Of a stretch of 64,000 nt of DNA, positions 1 through 12,929 are shown piece after piece (the first letter of the stretch is position 1; each line of letters opens with the position of its first letter). A program made the translations under genes and the position numbers. The DNA is from Mixophyes australis (taxonomy: Eukaryota > Chordata > Amphibia > Anura > Limnodynastidae): assembly GCA_036250195.1 (NCBI GenBank), contig JAVHZZ010000002.1:64548205-64612204 (forward strand). Direction: 5' to 3'. The notes under the pieces were generated by a model. That model worked only from the letters and a program-made list of their open reading frames with translations, searched no databases and was not told where the DNA came from.

Positions 1-461
1 GGTGTAGTAAAGGTTAGATGTTCCTCCATCGTGTGCGCAAATACAATGATATCATCCAGATAAATCAGTAGGGCCTCAAAATTCAGGTCTCCTAGGCAGC
101 GCTCCATCAGTCCCTGGAAGGTGGCTGGGGCATTGGTCAATCCGAAGGGCATTCGGCAAAATTCGAAGAGCCCCATTGGCATGATGAATGCCGTCTTCGC
201 TCAGTCCTTCTCGGCGATGGGTACCTGCCAATAGCCACTGGCCAGGTCCAGGGTGGAGAAGTATTTGGCCCGCCCCAAGGCTGTGAGAGACTCTTCGATG
301 CGGGGTAACGGGTAGGCATCCCGCACTGTGCAGTGACTGAGCTTTCGATAATCTACGCAGAACCAGGCGGTGCCATCTTTCCTCTGCACCAGGACGATGG
401 GCGCCGCCCAGGGACTCCGGCTTTCGGTCACCACTCCATTGTCCAACATCTGGCGCAGCAT
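1..461 (-). pseudogene. Ty3/gypsy retrotransposon reverse transcriptase fragment
   Basis: Minus-strand reading frame with the classic gypsy RT blocks: PWAAPIVLVQRKDG, FCVDYRKLS, LDLASGYWQV, then after an in-frame TGA at 203-201, GLFEFCRMPFGLTNAPATF and the catalytic YLDD. The frame runs off the window edge. The stop makes this copy inactive as read. It is the downstream part of the same element as the protease and gag pieces at 1106-2790. Confidence 0.92.
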
Positions 462-1105
462 GCTCTTGACTTCCTGGTACAGTTTCGTGGGTATTTGGCC
501 GTAGCGTTCCTGTACAGAAACTGCCGCGCCCGTATGGATCTTGTGTTCTATTTGATCTGTAAAACCGAAATCATCCTCGTGTCGGGAGAATACCCGTTGC
601 CTCTTTCACAGAATTTTTTCAAGTTGTTGGACTTTGTTTCAGCGACAGTTCTTCCCCCGACACATCCATGCTCTCGCAGATCACTCGTCCTTTCCAAGTA
701 GGGGTGGGTAGCTCAGTGGGGGTACCCGTACCAGGGCCAGAGCGTAGCCAACCATGGGCGGCCTCACGTTGCCGTCTTCTGTCTCCGCCGAACCCTCCTG
801 TCAGGAGGGGGAGGGGGGGGGGGGACTACCACCATCTGACGATAGTGCAGATGGATCCAAGAGGTGCCGAGCGGCCTAATTGCAGTGTCGGGCCGTGCCG
901 GCGAGTCACCCGTTGCAGCACTTGTTGGACAAGTCGCTGTACTCAAAGTTTTCTCCAGTAAGTGGGTCCTTTCGCTGAACACAGCACATGATCTAATCCC
1001 CGCAGGATGTTCATCCCCAGAATTACTGGACCATGTTGTAATTCCAGGCTGTCTACCACTATGATGCCGTTTCTGCAAAGGTCGCCCGTAGAGTTCCACC
1101 TCCAT

Positions 1106-1605
1106 TCACACGACCCCGACAACTGGAATGGGCAAGTGGTTAGCGGCGGTGAGGGTAATCCAGGTCCCCGTCTGTTCTTGTTGTAGATGGCGGTAGTGCT
1201 TTTGGAAACAGGATACAGTCATCGTCGTTACTTGTGATCCGGTGTCCAACAGACACCGTTGGTTGTGACCCTGCAAGCGAGCCACTACCACGGGACACTC
1301 TCCAACCAATTCCCCCGAATTGACAATATGCCGCTCTTGGTCAGCTTTCCCTGCGGTAGGTCCCAGTACCGCAAGGGTTTCTAGTTTAAAGCCGACCTGG
1401 GCCCTTCTCCGGGACAATTCCGGGCCAAATATCTGACACGTCCGCACTGCCAACACCGAGGCCCGTCCGATGGCCGTCGCCGCGACCCGTTTCGGGTATT
1501 CTCTCTCCGCGGGCAGTCTTCAATTCTCCCATTTCCCTTTTCATTTGTCTCATCTCCTTCATCTGCCGAATGACGTCGCTCAGGTCTCCGACACATCCTT
1601 CCCAT
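1106..1605 (-). pseudogene. gypsy protease and gag zinc-knuckle fragment
   Basis: The minus strand shows an aspartic protease block with the active-site motif CLLDTGSQVTT near 1230-1260. Upstream is a nucleocapsid-like knuckle CWQCGRVRYLARNC, in which the usual His is Tyr. The two lie in overlapping but different frames, so a frameshift separates them. They sit between gag (higher coordinates) and RT (lower), the expected order for a minus-strand Ty3/gypsy element. Confidence 0.85.
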
Positions 1606-2290
1606 GGCGCGGTTGTTACCGGGGTCAGGGCGTGTACGCGCTGTACAGCGACAGCAGCTGAGCCACAGCGTTCATCCCCGTCCCGAGCAACTGCCGTTGT
1701 TTGTGGAAATAATGGGGTAAGCGCTCAAATCCAATTGGACTCAACTTGCTACAAGCAACATGTGGAGAGACTCCCAAAGTCCCAAAATTACACAGTATAT
1801 CCAATCCCACAGCGCTCAGTACCAAAGCATGGACAAATACAAACGAACAGGCATCTGAAAGGTGCAAATATAATTCCACACTCTCATACAAAGTCTGAGG
1901 CTAATAATGAGCTACAATCCCATAAACTTGTATCGATGTTGAAAATTTCAGCATAAAAATGGAGTTAACAGTATGAAAGCGTGGATGGCATCATGTTAAG
2001 GTCCAACTCTCAATATTAAACCGTGATTTGCACCTATACTCCTCGAGACAGGAGTTACCATATAAAATGATCCCCAGATCAAGTATTATGAAAGTACCGT
2101 AGGGTAAGTCTCCTGGCGATGATCAGTGAAACTTGACTGGTGTCCCGACCTCAGACTCGTATTCCGATTTAATATTAGAAGCGCGTTTACCGGGATAATG
2201 GTTGGAAAATACAATTACAATCCAAAAACGATGGTCTTCCTTCCGATATGTCTTCCGTTGTTTGTGCCTGATGGAATGTCATCTCCAGCA

Positions 2291-2790
2291 TCATTTTGAC
2301 CCGGTCCCGAAGATGGCCATTGGTCTTTCCGAAGATGGCCATTGCACAGTCCGTGGATAAACTGATCCCGCAGCAGTGGGTCGAGATCTCCCAATCCCTT
2401 TACATCCCTTTTTTTCCAAGTCCGCTAGCACTTCCTGGAGGGCGGTAGCAAATTTGTGAATGGTATCATCTTCCAGCTGGAATGGCGTGAAGAACCGTCT
2501 GCGCAGTGTCACAATGGAGGACTTATCTCCATACAAGTAACGCAATGTCTTCAGGACATCCGGCAATGTCTTTCGCTGCTCGGGCTCGCAGAGAAGCACG
2601 GCACGCCGGGCATCCCCCTCCAGTGCGTTAGCCACCAACTCCGCCAGCATATCTTCTGGCACGCCGTATAGCCGGGCGGTCCCTCAAAGTCGCTCCTCCC
2701 AGTCAGCTAGCAATAAATTTCTCCCATCAAACTTGGGTACGTGAGAAAGGGCCGCTCCCACCTCTATGCCGGGTGGGCTGTCACTGGGAG
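2291..2790 (-). pseudogene. gypsy gag fragment
   Basis: The frame contains LRRRFFTPFQLEDDTIHKF and QEVLADLEKKG, a gag capsid pattern of Ty3/gypsy and PNMA-related proteins. Upstream the same frame continues as SHVPKFDGRN after a TGA at 2686-2684, so the gag is interrupted. The end of the capsid region is also frameshifted near 2400 and followed by a short duplication (ATGGCCATTG at about 2313 and 2334). Confidence 0.8.
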
Positions 2791-3962
2791 GTACCGACAC
2801 GTTCCCCCCGGTTGCTGGGCTTTCTTGCAGGACTCCGAGCGGCGTTGTCGCCTGAGCCCTGTCGGGATCCTGCCGACTACTCTAAAATGTGGAGATGATA
2901 TCCGGGGGTACCTCTCTGGAGGATTCCCTAGTTTGGGAAGAAAGGTTCTCACCTGATCCTGAGGGTCCGCTATGGAAGGCATCCTCTCTGGTTGCGGGAA
3001 TTCTCCCTTCCGTGCTGCAGAGTGTGCGTGCCCCTGAAGGTGACAGAACAGAGAGACACGTATCCTACAAATGGGGAGGGAAGGGGCTGTCCGGAGCGAC
3101 ATCTAGGAACATGGACATTCGCCCAGCTCCGCTTGACGGCACCCTGTTTTGCTCTGGCCTGGATGCTACAAGAGTTCGGGACAGAGAAAACGCTCTCACC
3201 CGAACTCTCTACTCACCAATAGTGAGGGCCACCCAATAGTCGTCGACAGGGTCCCCCCCCCTCGCCGGGTCTAATGGCCCCCACCTGAAACCGTCCAGAA
3301 CTCAGGTGAACTCCGCCTTACCCCGTGAGGCACCGCCTGTCCTGGGACCGGCAGGCACACCTGTCGGAACCTAGGCCAGACACACAAATGGAACCGTGGA
3401 AAACCTTGGTCGCCCCCGGAACTCAAAGGGGCTGTGCCGCACTGCCAACAAAGAACTCTACCGCTAACTCGGGGCTACGGGGGGAGGTGTGAAGGGATAA
3501 GGACTTACCGAATGAGAAGGAACTACTGCAAGTCTCCTCCCTGCCCCTTCCAGGCCTAGCGTGCGGCCAGAGAACGGCCCAAATACCACCTCTTGTTCCC
3601 CAAAGGAAAACTACCTCCTTCTGGTCCCTGTGGAGAAAACACAGTACAGCTCCATGACCACTTCCGGTGCACTCCCAACAATGACAGTAACAAAGTATAC
3701 AATACACCCCTAAATACAGTAACTACGGACAACACTCTAATACACCATAAACCCCACAGTACAATACCCGATAACCACAAAATACGAGGTGTACGCCTAC
3801 CCTGATCTGTCATCTGTTATGTGGATGGGAGGGGGAAGAGGGCTGGGCCCGGTCTTAACTGGGGGCTTATCTGGCTTGGGCCTCGTGCCCTGCCTGGAGG
3901 GAAGGGGGAAGGGGGTCAAGCCCTGTACCTGGTTATGGGCCTTATGCCCCAGACCCTAACGA

Positions 3963-4185
3963 AGGGCCTTGTGCCCTATTATGGAGCCACGCTCCCTACC
4001 TGGCTAGGTCTAAAGCCTAGGATCTACCTAAGGGCCTTGTGTCCTATTATGGAGCCACGCTCCCTACCTGGCTAGACCTAAAGCCTAGGGTCTACCTAAG
4101 GGCAATGTGCCCTATCGTGGAGCAGTGCTCCCTACCTGGCTAGGCCTAAAGCCTAGGGTCTACCTAAGGGCCTTGTGCCCTGCTC
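3963..4185. repeat. 68-bp tandem repeat, 3+ copies
   Basis: Units start at 3963, 4031, 4099 and 4167 with an exact 68-base period, each beginning near AGGGCCTTGTGCCCTATTAT and ending TCTACCTA. The copies differ by only a few bases. They lie in the presumed 5' region of the gypsy relic, where subrepeats are common. Confidence 0.9.
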
Positions 4186-4860
4186 CTGAGGCGACACCTC
4201 TTACCTATTATACGTGGGTAACTACAATGCCCTCCTCCCCCTAGCTGTGGCCTAGTGCCTGGAATGGGGCTTGGGCCTTGTGCCCTCTTGAAGGGTGGGA
4301 GATAGAGTGCGGACGTGGGCCCAGGAGAAGTGGTCACCACTGGGGTCTTGCCTGTTCCAGGGACTCCTCTGGCCATGTCCACGTAGGTTCTCCTCGGGGC
4401 TTCCAGGGATGGGTGCCGGAACTCACTTTCTCCCTCCTGCGTCGCTGGGTCTCGCCAGACAGGTTAGCTCATAGCTCTGACAAGGGCTCTCTGTCTGGGC
4501 TGGCGGCGGGACTGTCCTGTTGGCGCGATGTCGCTCCATGTCCTTTCTTCATCAACTCCGCCGTCGACTGCCTGCCTGGGCGCTGCCACAGGCGTCTTCT
4601 ATAGACGCCGGCGCGTCGGCGCCTGAAGACGTCAGCATGCCCGCGAGCCGGGATTGGCTCGCGGCAGCGCTGCTTCCCCGACTCCACGTTGAAGCTTTAG
4701 ATTTTGATCCGACAAAATTTGCCGAGGTTCCTGCTGTCACTTTCTTTGGTTTATTAGACATGATGAGGTCTAAGGGATGGATCCGAAAGTGGGGTGAAAT
4801 AAGGAAGGCAGGAGAAGGTGAGGAGGGGTGGTGGGAGATCACACACTAAGCTCGGGTGAG

Positions 4861-5951
4861 AGGGGTCTACTCAGGATTGGGCAGCATAGTTAAATTCACA
4901 GTCACCAGAGATGTTGCAATGGGCGGCTATATCAAATCGCCCAGAAATCAGTTGTCTGGCAGAAAGCGACCGCCACCATGTGATAGCCATGCGGAGTTTA
5001 TGCTCGTACAGTGAAGAACTACAGGAATCCATCAGACAATATGGCTGTCAGGTCACGTCTCCTTTCAAATTTAAATGTCTTGTGTTAACGCCTCCAGTCT
5101 CAGAAAAAAATAAAAAAAAAATAGGTGTAGTGCTCAGAAAAAAATAGGTGTAGTAGTGAAAAATAGCCACTGAGTGGCAGCATAGTCTCGCTTTAGAGAT
5201 AGTAATGAACAGCGTTCAACCACAGTGTTGTCGGGGCAGTGACAGAGCTGACAGGCTAAAGGAGATACAGCTTATATGGGCTTTTATATGCCCTCTATTG
5301 TCAGTACAATTCCTATAGAGTGGATTATGATCTGCCTGAGAGCCGCCGCCCTGACTGGATCCAATGCTTGAAGCCAAAAGGAGTCTCAATACAATACTCT
5401 GCACCAGCCCTGGATGCTGAACCTAGAATGAAGTGGATTATGGCAGCCAGCACTTCAGCTACATGGGAGAGTGGAGACCGTGACAGGCGTCCCTCATGGC
5501 GGGTAAGGAGGCTGATTACGAGGGTGCTGATCTTTGGGGGAGTCAGGTAGGCTGATCACTCACCAGGGCTGGATGGAAAGTGCTCTCTGGAGACTCGGCC
5601 CAGCCTTTCTCAGTCGTGATCGATGGTGCTGCGCAGCAGACAGGACAGGTGTGGCCCATTATCAGTTGCCCTTTGGAGGCAGGCTAGCAGCGGCGACCAA
5701 ACAATGGTGGGTGGTGAAGGATGCCGCAGCGGCGCCCGTAGAGTCTGCAGGGTTCACCAGTAAGCAGGCCCTGGTGGTATAGACGTGTCAATCTAGCCAT
5801 GGAGCCAACAGCGAGGTGCCCATAGAGACAAGTGGCATTTACTGCAACTTAGGTGAAGGGTATAAGCCGACAGGAGGCTAAATAGTGGGCGATGGCCGGG
5901 GATATTCTGCGTTGAGGTGAGGAGCTACACAGAGATGCGTATGCCCTAGAT
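4861..5951. other. no gene recognised
   Basis: Mixed-composition DNA with a small A-rich direct repeat at about 5097-5155 (CTCAGAAAAAAATA plus GGTGTAGT twice). Open frames here are short and show no recognisable domain. Confidence 0.4.
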
Positions 5952-6069
5952 CAGTGTTGGCTAACCTGTGACACTTCAGGTGTTGTGAAACTACAAGTCC
6001 CCTGCTATAGGCCAAGCATGCTGGGACTAGTAGTTTCACAACACCTGTGTCACATGTTAGCCAACGCTG
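5952..6069. mobile_element. hAT hairpin MITE (copy A)
   Basis: 118-bp near-palindrome starting CAGTGTTGGCTAACCTGTGAC and ending in its complement. It is flanked by CCCTAGAT and TCCTAGAT, a 7/8 match to an 8-bp target duplication, as hAT elements make. The arms carry ACTACAAGTCCC, part of a ZNF143-like core. Confidence 0.85.
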
Positions 6070-6465
6070 TCCTAGATAGCTGCTAGGCCACGACCCCAAT
6101 ACTGTTTTTTCATCTAGCACACAAATACTTGATAGATTATTTGTATACTGAAATTTAAAGTTGATCTAGGACATGCCCTACCTCAACTATAAATCATTCC
6201 TCATATTTGAAATGTACCTCCCCCTCCAATGCAGCATGGTTTTTCAAAGGTGCAAAGTTACTCCTTTTTTTCTTTGCTTTACTTTCCTTAATAAATCAGG
6301 CCCCACAAGTTCCTTTACAGACTCTCTCAATGTGTGCATCGCTTGCTGAACCATGACACGTTTTTGCTTCACTTTCCTCATGTGACTTTACCAATTTATA
6401 CAGTCCACCTATCAAGGATTCAAAAACCGCTTCATGGACAATGTTTTTCTTCTCTAGATTAAAAA

Positions 6466-6467
6466 AA

Positions 6468-6524
<57 letters not shown>

Positions 6525-6545
6525 TATACACAAACACACACACTT
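6466..6545. repeat. CA/TA microsatellite
   Basis: Runs of CA, then TA, then CA, about 75 bases in total. Confidence 0.95.
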
Positions 6546-6725
6546 TATTTTTGATTCTTCTAGGTGATTTTATGCCTTACTAAATTTTGTGTTTCCCAAG
6601 TGATGTTCGTTTCTTTATTGTGGTTTTTAGTCTTTTGAGGAGGTTTAGCATCCTGCTTGCACAGCTGCTGGGGTCTGTTTTACCTATTTTAAAGCGCCAT
6701 TAAGGTTTTCTATTTTTCTTAGTGT

Positions 6726-6827
6726 TCATCATCATTTATTTATACAGCGCCACTAATTCCACAGCGCTGTACAGAGAACTCACTCACATCTGTCCCTGCC
6801 CCATTGGAGCTTAGTCTAAATTCCCTA

Positions 6828-6918
<91 letters not shown>

Positions 6919-7125
6919 AAGCGAGACTAAGGTCAATTTAATAGCAGCCAATTAACCTACCAGTATGTTTTGGGAGTGTGGGAGGAAACCGGAGCACGCG
7001 GAGGAAACCCACGCAAACACGGAAAGAACATACAAACTTCACACAGGTAAGGCCATGGTCAGGAATCAAACTCATAACCCCAGTGCTGTGAGGCAGAAGT
7101 ACTAACCACTAAGTCACCGATGTTG
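6726..7125 (-). mobile_element. tRNA-headed SINE, full-length copy
   Basis: Read on the minus strand it begins with a tRNA-like head (A-box-like GGTTAGTACTTCTGCC and B-box-like GAGTTTGATTCC). It continues through a body with CCCACACTCCCAAAAC and ends in the tail AGCGCTGTGGAATTAGTGG, then TGATGATGA. A long CA array (6832-6918) has expanded at the internal TGTGTG site. Other copies are at about 51310, 52020, 55316, 58665 and 61440. Confidence 0.8.
6832..6918. repeat. CA microsatellite (about 87 bp)
   Basis: Uninterrupted CA dinucleotides inside the SINE; likely highly variable in length. Confidence 0.97.
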
Positions 7126-7320
7126 TTATACAGCCTGTGTAAACTTGGATTTTATGCTCGAACGCTTCCTATAGTTTGATGTAGCTATGAAAGTTTCTCT
7201 TTAGCACGATGAGAAGGCTCATGTCAGTACATGAGAGAGCCATACAATCATAAAGATACATGAATATATGATAGCCGCCCAGAAGATGGTTTCAGTCACT
7301 AAACTTTATGCAGATATGTA

Positions 7321-7363
7321 AAAAAAAAAAAAGAAAAAAAAAAAAAAAAAAAAGAAAAAAATC
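7321..7363. repeat. A-rich tract
   Basis: Near-pure adenine with two G interruptions. No poly(A)-tailed element could be defined on its left. Confidence 0.8.
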
Positions 7364-8085
7364 GAACATAGAACAAAATATCCAGATTCAACAATCTATG
7401 TATATGTTGTTGATTCGGATATCCGTTTCATTTGTAGACGATAAGTATATTTAAAGGATTTTATTGCAATTCACAATGCTAGGGGCCTGCTTTTGTTGTT
7501 TATAAGAAACACATTACTATACACACAGTTTCTTACATTTATATTAAAAAAATCCAAAATAATTACACTTCTATGATAGAAGGAAAGCAATGTGGTTATA
7601 TCAATACATTCTAGGGTTCCAGTAGTTTATTTTAGATAATTTCCTGTCTAAAAAGTTGATGCTTTAATCTGCTTATATGATTACCCACAGATAGTGTCTG
7701 TCTATTTGTTGTGGATTTTGTAAGCTAACCAACATGTACAAATTATTAGGGGCTTATATTTAGTCCCAAATTTGATTTACCCAACCATTTAAAGACTTCC
7801 AAAGCAGCTCCCGAAACTTACAGAATGATGATGAAAATGTATGTTTCCCTTTTTCAACATTCTATTACATTAACATTTATTAACACTGATCTAAGGAAAA
7901 GTGAACCAGTCTGAATAATGCCCTACTTGGAGGAGGGAACTCAAAAGTGCCAGAGCCATAACTCACATATAGATCCTGTATACAGAACTATTTTTACATT
8001 GCTACCAATAAGACTTTGTTTATCTGGAAATGAAGAAGAAATGCACAGGATATCAGTTTAGGAGAGGTAGTAGCAGTAAGACAAA
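7364..8085. other. no gene recognised
   Basis: AT-rich sequence, no repeat structure or coding pattern that I can support. Confidence 0.4.
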
Positions 8086-8308
8086 GGGGCATATTCAATT
8101 GTTGGCGTTACTGCCTAAAGTAACGCGGCGAGCACACTATTACCGTCATTACGGTAATAGTGCGCGTAAATACCGTTATTACGGTACCTTTCTCGCTGGA
8201 TTTCAGCTCGCTGCTCAGGGAGCTGCGAGCTGAAATCCGGCTTAGTATTACCGTAATAACGATAATACTTTTAACGCTGCGGGTATATTCAACAACTGAA
8301 TATGCCCC
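8086..8308. mobile_element. MITE with GGGGCATATTCA termini
   Basis: Terminal inverted repeats GGGGCATATTCAATTGTT and AACAACTGAATATGCCCC bound 223 bases rich in internal palindromes (TTACCGTAATAACG, TTTCAGCTCGC). Flanks are AAA on both sides, compatible with a 3-bp duplication as in PIF/Harbinger elements, but weak because A is common here. Confidence 0.75.
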
Positions 8309-8400
8309 AAAATGTGGGGAGAAATTCTTGAGGTATCTATATTACAGAGTGATAAAATAAGAGGATTTTTACTCACCGTAAAATCAGTTTCTCTTACTAC

Positions 8401-8520
8401 ACTGGGTGACACTGCGTTACCTTGGGGTATAGTAGGTGGGTCTGGAGTTAGGCACTTATAAACTTGTTTGTTTCCCTGACTCATCCCCCACTATGCCCCT
8501 CCTCTGTAGCTGACTTCAGT
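8401..8520 (+). repeat. left terminal inverted repeat
   Basis: Pairs with 12930-13049 on the other strand. It begins GGGTGACACTGCG and ends GTAGCTGACTTCAG. Confidence 0.9.
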
Positions 8521-9254
8521 TTTGTATAACCAAGCCAGGAAGAGAGAAGAAGCAATCTAGAAAGCAACACCAAAGATAGCACTACTTTCAGAGCAAGGGA
8601 GGGCGCGCAGTGTCCCCCAGTGTAGTAAGAGAAACTGATTTTACGATGAGTAAAAATCCTCTTTTCTCTGTCCTACCATTGGGGGACACTGCGTTACCTT
8701 GGGGAGCTACCAAAGCTGTGTCCAAGGGCGGGAATGCTCTGGAACGGCTGTGCGCAATGTTTTGTGTTCAAAACCCTGCATTTGTGAATGCAAAGGCATG
8801 CAACAAAGAAACAATATGCAGCAGAAACAGACGCTGCCACTCTGTACAACTGCGCCATTGAATGACGCTTTTGTGGCGTACAAAAAGCTGCAACCCTCCT
8901 GGAAAGTGCACTGTAAACTGCAGAGGGGTACAGACAGAATGTTGGTCATGATGCAGTGGCAAGAGACCACCTAGACCCTGTCCCCCCTACGCTCTTTAGC
9001 GTTAGAGAGGCTAAATGGGCATTAAATTCCTAACAGGAACTGTGCGAACAAGAGCACAAACTATCTCCCATCGGACAAACGTTACACAAAAAGAAGAGGC
9101 ACAAGATTGATGAACTACAATCTCTGTGTCAGTGGAATGCAGGCACTATTTGTCATAACCAATTATGTCTCGAACCGCCACTAAGTTTCTGATAAAGGAA
9201 ATGAGGAAGAGCCATACACACTCTCGCCCCAGATCCCCTACGAGATGTGACATC

Positions 9255-9545
9255 CAAGAGAACAGCCTGCATTGAGCTAACAACTCAATCCACTCAATGA
9301 TATACAAAGGACCACCATATACACTGATGCAACAGCTTAAGTCACTCAGTGATATCTCAGGGAGCACTGATACAGTGCTTAAACCATTCAGAGATAAACA
9401 AGGGAGCACTCATTTCATGAGCAAACAGCTTAACTAACTCAGCGATATCTGAGGGAGCACTCATATAGAGAGCTAACAACGTAAGCCCGACATATATACC
9501 AGGAAGCACTCAAACCATGAGCTAACAGCTTAACTAATTCAGAGA
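9255..9545. repeat. degenerate ~48-bp minisatellite
   Basis: Units recur at about 9332, 9380, 9425, 9476 and 9525 with spacing 45-51. Shared words are ACAGCTTAA, ACTCAG, GATATCTGAGGGAGCACTCA and ATGAGCTA. Copies are diverged, so the array is old. Confidence 0.7.
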
Positions 9546-12500
9546 GTCACTGGAGGCCAAAGCAAGCCTCCTGATGACGAGAACTAGACTCCCTGGAAAT
9601 CTACAACCAACCAAAGGTGGGCTGAGCATAAAGAAACCACTTAAGCAAAACAACCTTCTGCTGAGCTAGACAGAGAGCCACGGAAGCTGCACGCTGAAAG
9701 AAGAAGGGCGTAGACCCCATAGAAGCCAGCTGGTAAAGAAAACTCTTTAAAAGATTCCTGAGTGGGACATATGAAATTTCAGAAATTTACACCAAATATA
9801 ATTTCTAGCCCAAAGAAAACAGCTGAGGAAGAATCTCTACCGCTGAATTGAAGGTAGCAACCATCTCCCTGCAAGGATTCTCTGGCCAAAAAGGTTAGCC
9901 ATCCGATGCCACAACGTCAAACCAGATTATGAAAACAAAAAGAGCCGAACTACGAGATGAGGCCGCTCTGAAAACGGGAAAAGAGGGACGACAACACAAG
10001 TCCCCTAAAACAGTAGAACACTGCTCTGCGAGACATACGGCGGACCACCAGACTAGCTGGGATGCGCCCCCTCCTAGAAACTCATGAACTCCCACGAGTA
10101 AATAGGAGCTGTGAATCACCTCCTAAGTTCTAGGGAGACCAGACTTGGCTATGGACAAATCCACCCGAGGGTCATTAGATTGAGAGCCGATAGAGAAAAC
10201 AGGTTAACATGTGAAAAGAACCTGGGCTCCCTCTTAGAGAGCCCTATGATCTAACTAGGAGAGCACAAAGGTATTACCCTGAGGTGACCCACTCTACCTG
10301 TTAAAGGATTGATTGCTAAGGCATTCGGCCCTCAATAACAATAATAATAAGTTGGTCTAGCTTTGCCCATAGGATGGCACAAGGAACACCCCTCCGACCA
10401 TACACAGGTCGACCCCTATCCTGCATTAGGATACGGTAATTGCATAAGTGCTACAAATATGCAACAGCACTGCATTCTGAGACCGAATCTCTACAGGTTT
10501 TCTGACCCTCTGTCCAAGAAGAACAACTGACTCACTAATAAAAACAATGTGACTAAGCACCACCCGAAAGGTAAATTAGTGAATTAAGGCAAAGGGGTGC
10601 TATGCACGTCCAAAGCCATGAAATCAGCCTTCCTTGATAAGAATCTCCCTGTTGATACATGGGAGATGTTACGAACAAGGAGAACCAAAGATACCAGTAG
10701 AAACTTGGTATCCTAATTTGCAAAACAGAAACTCCTGTAACCGAAAGGAAATTCTGCCAGGAGCAATTTGGAACTGTGTAGAAAAGAAATGAGCGTGTTC
10801 TTTGGTAGGAATCTATTGAAAACTCCGAACTAGAAGATAAGGCATAAGCCAACGCTTCTAGCGTGGTAGAACAAGCGAAAAGCTGGGTAGGCTCAAAGTG
10901 ATCACCTGTGAACCCAATAATGCGGTCCTGCTTCTTGCTGAGAGGCTGCAAGTATAATGTTCTGGCTGAAAAACGTCTAGCTGAAAGCTAAGCGTTGGGT
11001 GTAATAAATAACTTCCACCTTCAGGGAATGTCCACTAATCTATGGATGTTTACCTGATTTCCACAGCACATAAACTATAACCACCCCTGTAAGGCTAAGC
11101 CTGATTCGGAATGTGGCACCCTGACCTCAGATCAACAGAGAGGATCAACGGATGGAACACGTAAACATCATGGCCTGGTGTCGCTGACATAAAACAAAGA
11201 AAGCACACCTACCGCCAGAAGCCTTTGGATACTCATTTTGTAATAGAGCAAATTGAGAGTTCCGATATTGGAACGTAGTCCTGTGAGCATGTGGCTAACT
11301 ATAGGTATCATAGCTGAATAGCTGTATGCCTACCAGCTATGATGCTGCTGGGTGAATACAAACCACCCCATTAACCCTTAATGTGAATAAAGGCTAGAGC
11401 ACTTCTTCTGTTTGAAAGCCACTAGATAAAACCCTTTACCAGCCCCTGCTGTGTGTAGGAGGACTTCTTTGTCTGCTCCCGCCGGGGACAGCAGAATAAG
11501 CGAACTGAAAAGCCACAGGATTGTCACCAACAGGGATTACTTCCCTTGTATTGACTCTGGAGAGTTAGGGAAGGTGAAAACCTAGCCAGCCTATTACTGT
11601 TTACCTGGTCTTTGAGAAAAGACAGACACCGAGTTTAAGATATGAGGATAAACATTTTCCCAACTAGGGTGTCACTAAAACTTAGGTTGAAAACCAAGTA
11701 TAGACTGTTTGTCTTGCAAATGCGAAAACTGTGTACAGTTTAAGCTGGGATTATCCACCTCGTGAGTGTAATCAGCAAGAATATTCCTCTTGATAGTAAA
11801 AACAAGATGGAAATAGACATCCTCTGGTGAGGAATAAACTACATCCTTATTTTGACTGTAGCAACAGTCAAAGATAAAATCCTCTCCATCTGTGAAAGAT
11901 GGTGAACAACAGCATCTTTGTCCGGATGGTTTTATACCTGAACAGCGTAATGCCGCTTCTGTGTTAGCGGACAGATATAAGCTGTGTGGGAGCTTAACCA
12001 GCACAGTGTAAACATGTGTAGAAGCATGAAAAAGGGTATACTCACGTACCATTTCAAACTTAAAAATCACCTTAATGTGTTCGGCCACCAGACGCGACAG
12101 TGATTTAGACCAGACCTGTTTCTGCAAAACAGCCGACACCGAAATGGGAGCACCCTGTTTGTAGACCTTAGCCCCGCAGTCTGTGCCGAGGCATTCGGGC
12201 TAGGCTGTGGAAAAGATAATTCAAAATTACATTTCGCACATATATAATGTCACTCCTATTTCCCAGTTGATCCGTCAGAAAACATAAGGAAACGGTAGGC
12301 AAAGTAACAGGAAATACTATTGTCTAACAATATACTTTGTTATATATTTATGTGAATATGTGTCTTCAATTTCAGAGTGTGCCAACAGCGAGTAATCTAC
12401 TCCTGGAGGAGTCACCGATTGTAGGCTGATATAACAGCAATAAATAAAGACACAGAATAAATCTGTTCTATATTTTAAACAGGTAATATATATATGTGCT

Positions 12501-12929
12501 ATTATGGAAATAGAAGGCTGCCGGCAAGTCTGTGGGCGGAGAGGAGAGGTGGAGACACCTTCACTCCCGCCAGCATATCTGATTGTGGCCGCGGCCGTGT
12601 ATAAAGCCAAATATATAATAAAAAATGGCCCAAATGAAAAGTTTGCCTTTAAAGGCATAATTAAAACAAATTAAACATGGCCCCTTTGCGCGTTCTCTCT
12701 AGGGGATGACTGCCGGCAGAGGTGCGAGGGAAGCGTGCTGAAGAGCTGCTTACCTGCGCTGGAACTCAGGGTGAAATAATCCCCGGGACTATTCACTCCT
12801 CTGGGTCTTTTCAGTCCAGCGCTGCACCTGAAAAGGAAAGAAAAATAAAAACAGGAAAACCTAATGCTAAACTAAGTATAGGCAGGAGCCTATACATAAG
12901 TGACCTTTCTCCAGAAGGCACTTACAACA

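Larger units (their letters stand above)
1..4860 (-). mobile_element. relic Ty3/gypsy LTR retrotransposon, 5' part
   Basis: The order along the minus strand is untranslated/LTR-like region (about 4860-2800), gag, nucleocapsid, protease, RT, continuing off the window. I could not place LTR boundaries or a primer-binding site because the 3' LTR is outside the window. The GC-rich leader contains a 68-bp tandem repeat. Confidence 0.75.
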
